Shown here piece by piece: positions 62,030 to 64,000 of a DNA stretch of 64,000 bases (within the stretch, counting starts at the first letter, position 1; each line of letters begins with the position of its first letter). Made by a program: the position numbers and the translations under genes. The notes beneath the pieces were generated by a model. It had not been told where the DNA came from. It did not search any database and saw only the letters and a list, made by a program, of their open reading frames with translations. This DNA comes from Closterium sp. Naga37s-1 (taxonomy: Eukaryota > Streptophyta > Zygnematophyceae > Desmidiales > Closteriaceae), in the NCBI GenBank assembly GCA_947471745.1, contig CANJKZ010000173.1, positions 1 through 64,000 on the forward strand. The letters are read 5' to 3'.

Positions 62030-62383
62030 ATGGGAAGGGGGGAGTCGAGGAATGTAAAACGTCCCCGTGCGCAAAAAAGAAATGCGAAAAGGGAGCGGCT
62101 TGGCGAAAATAAGGTCATGAACGGAACAATGGATGGGAGACCGGCATATTTCGAACTGAATCCAAAAAACACACACAGTGCGCGAGAGTTCTTGCAGCGC
62201 TATAGAGTCAGGTGGTCGACTTTGAGTAGTAAACTAATCCGTGCCTTGAATAAAGAAAGGGCGTTAGGTGTTACGGTGGAACCGCGAGTCGGTTCCCGTA
62301 CAGAAAGCGAGGCGAGCCGCAGAGCCGAGACGGGGCAGGGTCTACCACGGGTGGCTGCTAAAACGGTGTCTATGAATCGCTGA
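62030..62383 (+). CDS. Hypothetical basic protein, 117 aa (or 88 aa from 62117)
   Basis: An ATG at 62030 gives a very basic N-terminus (KRPRAQKRNAKRERLGENKV). An in-frame ATG at 62117 would give an 88-residue protein starting MNGTMDGRPAYFELNPKN. The body looks helical and charged (SAREFLQRYRVRWSTLSSKL). Not recognised. It is the first of several collinear plus-strand ORFs; the next ATG starts 15 bases after its stop. Confidence 0.35.
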   Translation: MGRGESRNVKRPRAQKRNAKRERLGENKVMNGTMDGRPAYFELNPKNTHSAREFLQRYRVRWSTLSSKLIRALNKERALGVTVEPRVGSRTESEASRRAETGQGLPRVAAKTVSMNR

Positions 62384-62397
62384 AGGTGAGGGAGAAT

Positions 62398-62664
62398 ATG
62401 CCTGTACAGAAACCTGTCATAACGCCGGCTGGACGCGCGATAGCCTTGTGCCGATATGAAGTGGTTGAAATGGGTTGTGTTGCCAATCACTCATACGTGT
62501 GTCGAATATTACAAAGTAAGAAAGGTGACGATGTACAACCTGGAAACACTCAACAAAGCGTATGCCGTGTGGATTTTCGGTACACCCCCGTCCATCGTGG
62601 CCGTGAATGTCACGATAGCTTCACGGCGCTTCTGACGTCATGGCAAGGCGCGGAAATCACATGA
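62398..62664 (+). CDS. Hypothetical protein, 88 aa
   Basis: Starts at ATG 62398 (MPVQKPVITPAGRAIALCRY) and ends WQGAEIT-stop. Its stop overlaps the start of the next small ORF by ATGA at 62661-62664. Predicted beta-rich by eye (VCRVDFRYTPVHRGR). Family unknown. Confidence 0.35.
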   Translation: MPVQKPVITPAGRAIALCRYEVVEMGCVANHSYVCRILQSKKGDDVQPGNTQQSVCRVDFRYTPVHRGRECHDSFTALLTSWQGAEIT

Positions 62665-62747
62665 AACTCGGTTCCGTTATCACCGAGTGGCCTTCTCGCG
62701 ACAACCAAGTTTTAGAAATTGATGCCCACGACTGGGAACTGGCTTAG
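62661..62747 (+). CDS. Very small ORF, 28 aa, ATGA-coupled
   Basis: ATG at 62661 inside the ATGA that ends the preceding ORF; reads MKLGSVITEWPSRDNQVLEI and stops at 62747. It may be a peptide or a first exon. Evidence is only its position. Confidence 0.15.
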   Translation: MKLGSVITEWPSRDNQVLEIDAHDWELA

Positions 62748-62959
62748 TGGTTTTGGGCGAAATTCGGGCGACTTTTACCTCAGAGCTGAACCTCCAGGAC
62801 CCACTTTGAACACGCCTTACTCGTGTGACTATCTGAACAGCCCCTGGAATTAATTCTTGCTCCTATGCTCCTGGGATATGAAGTCGACGTTTTCTTGATT
62901 GAAGCAGATTGTATGCGGATTTCCTAGGTCTCTTAGTTACCTCTCTGACCATTAGTAAC

Positions 62960-63919
62960 ATGTTTAACCCAGCCAAAGAAAAGTACCGTGAAGAATGTCT
63001 TGGCCCCCAGAATCCATGGGGGGCAGACCGTGGTCCCACATGGCCTTTAGACGACCCGCCTATTAAACGCCCGAAAACGACAGACGATTTAGTACGCGAT
63101 TACCCTGAGGTATCGAGTGTTTGGCTTCAAAATGAGTTTCTCCGGCGCAACGCGTTACGTGCGGCGGTGACTCCTCGTATTTTAGAAGAGAGCCTCCGTT
63201 GTCTGACAACACGTAGTCGGACTGCCGCACACTGCGTTCGCGGAAGCGTGATCAAGGCGATTAGTGAGTTCCGAGGGCGCTACGATGTTAGCTCGCTTAC
63301 CGAGGTCGAGAAACTATCCATTGTAACGCTATACAATGACGAGCAAGACTTCTTCCTGCGCCGTGGTTACCTCTCAGCATTCAAGGAATTAGCATCAGAT
63401 TTCCGCAACATCAACTACGATGCGACGGGGCTGTCAACACTAAGTGCTAGCATGCAACCCGCGTACCACTACAGGACATACCTCATGGATTTCGCCATGA
63501 GTGAAGGATGGGTGGTAAGTTTTGCCGGTTCATTCAAACCCACTTTGCATAACACTTGGATATTCACGTATACAGAACCCACTGTCGTGCTTGTTCACCA
63601 GGTGGAACGAGGGATGTATGACCGCGAAGACGAAAGAGATGCTCGGGTCGTGTTCCAGCATGTACGGCTGCCAGGGCGTGGCGCCAACGAGACACCAAAC
63701 TACACGCATGTTGGTGGACAGGACGGGATGTCTGTGGGTGTATTGTCTCATGCACTAGGTATGCGTGCTTGGTGGGAGCGTCCAGGCATGAGAACTAGGA
63801 GTTGGCGGTATGTAGAAGGGTGTAACCTCCTAGTATACCCCTGGCGTCACCCGGTTCGGGACACCGGGGATGCGATTGTCCATTGCCTCGTGCCACAGAT
63901 GTTCGGTAAGAGCGCATAA
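62960..63919 (+). CDS. Unrecognised protein, 319 aa, intronless frame
   Basis: ATG at 62960 (MFNPAKEKYREECLGPQNPW). The frame is also open upstream to 62909 without another ATG. The N-terminal part is charged and Pro-rich (PPIKRPKTTDDLV), followed by helical segments (AISEFRGRYDVSS, LTEVEKLSIVTLY). The C-terminal half looks beta-rich and Trp/Tyr-rich (NTWIFTYTEPTVVLVHQVER, LLVYPWRHPVRD). No catalytic motif, signal peptide or membrane segment is evident. A perfect donor-like GTAAGT lies at 63515-63520 but the frame runs through it. Together with the small ORFs upstream, it could be a compact element or virus-derived cluster, or simply a host gene. I cannot assign a family. Confidence 0.5.
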   Translation: MFNPAKEKYREECLGPQNPWGADRGPTWPLDDPPIKRPKTTDDLVRDYPEVSSVWLQNEFLRRNALRAAVTPRILEESLRCLTTRSRTAAHCVRGSVIKAISEFRGRYDVSSLTEVEKLSIVTLYNDEQDFFLRRGYLSAFKELASDFRNINYDATGLSTLSASMQPAYHYRTYLMDFAMSEGWVVSFAGSFKPTLHNTWIFTYTEPTVVLVHQVERGMYDREDERDARVVFQHVRLPGRGANETPNYTHVGGQDGMSVGVLSHALGMRAWWERPGMRTRSWRYVEGCNLLVYPWRHPVRDTGDAIVHCLVPQMFGKSA

Positions 63920-64000
63920 CTATGCGTATCTATTTATGTGTGCGTTGAGCATGATATGTATCTTTGTATATACGGGCTAATGTGAATATATATTGTATAT
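63920..64000. other. AT-rich 3' flank
   Basis: TATTTATGTGTG and TGTATATA words after the stop of the 319-residue ORF suit a 3' untranslated region or intergenic DNA. No clear terminator. Confidence 0.3.

Noticed and set aside
62030-62747. Bacterial operon from ATGA overlap
   Set aside because: One overlap in a eukaryotic repeat-rich window, without Shine-Dalgarno sites or recognisable bacterial proteins. Contamination cannot be argued from this alone.

Overview
The window looks like eukaryotic nuclear DNA. It holds LTR retrotransposons with initiator-Met-tRNA-like primer sites, a 181-bp satellite, spliceosomal introns with GT/AG borders, and no bacterial gene organisation over the first 62 kb. 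The long GC-rich leaders and Gly/Pro-rich Ty1/copia polyproteins suggest a GC-rich alga, possibly of the green lineage. That is an impression from protein style only; no rRNA, tRNA or recognisable host marker gene is present to prove it.

Region 1 (1-28091) is a nested retrotransposon landscape. Four Ty1/copia elements of one family (copia-1 to copia-4, numbered here) and one different LTR element (LTR-5, perhaps Ty3/gypsy) are visible. Copia-1 (minus, cut by the window start) sits inside copia-4 (plus, 3' part only). Copia-2 (8729-16181, minus) has 129-bp LTRs, a 5-bp target duplication CCGTC and one uninterrupted gag-pol frame; it sits in the gag of LTR-5. Copia-3 (20628-28091, minus) has a CATCG target duplication and a broken gag-pol. 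All copia leaders carry GC-rich minisatellites between the primer site and gag. From 17161 to 20622 there is non-repetitive DNA with no convincing gene.

Region 2 (28728-61000) is a three-fold tandem array with a period of about 10.5 kb. Each unit is a 181-bp satellite block (with A and B monomer types) followed by a 9-kb body. By eye the three bodies differ only by scattered substitutions and small indels. Each body holds a plus-strand exon for a possible membrane-anchored Ser/Gly-rich protein, then minus-strand exon chains of one or two unrecognised genes, then a minus-strand gene that I read as a Plavaka/KDZ-like DNA transposase. For the transposase I could lay out 11 exons whose splice sites and phases agree, giving about 882 residues. 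It has an N-terminal C2H2-like finger and the family's ASD, PDLLH and YENAHV..PYRASNR motifs. Copies A and C are open; copy B has a 1-nt frameshift in exon 2. The body ends in GGGGAT and CACTCA repeats.

Region 3 (61001-64000) starts where copy C continues past the point at which copies A and B jump into satellite. It holds a 21-bp minisatellite of about 30 copies (61282-61919). After that come small collinear plus-strand ORFs, two of them overlapping by ATGA, and an intronless-looking 319-residue ORF (62960-63919) that I do not recognise.
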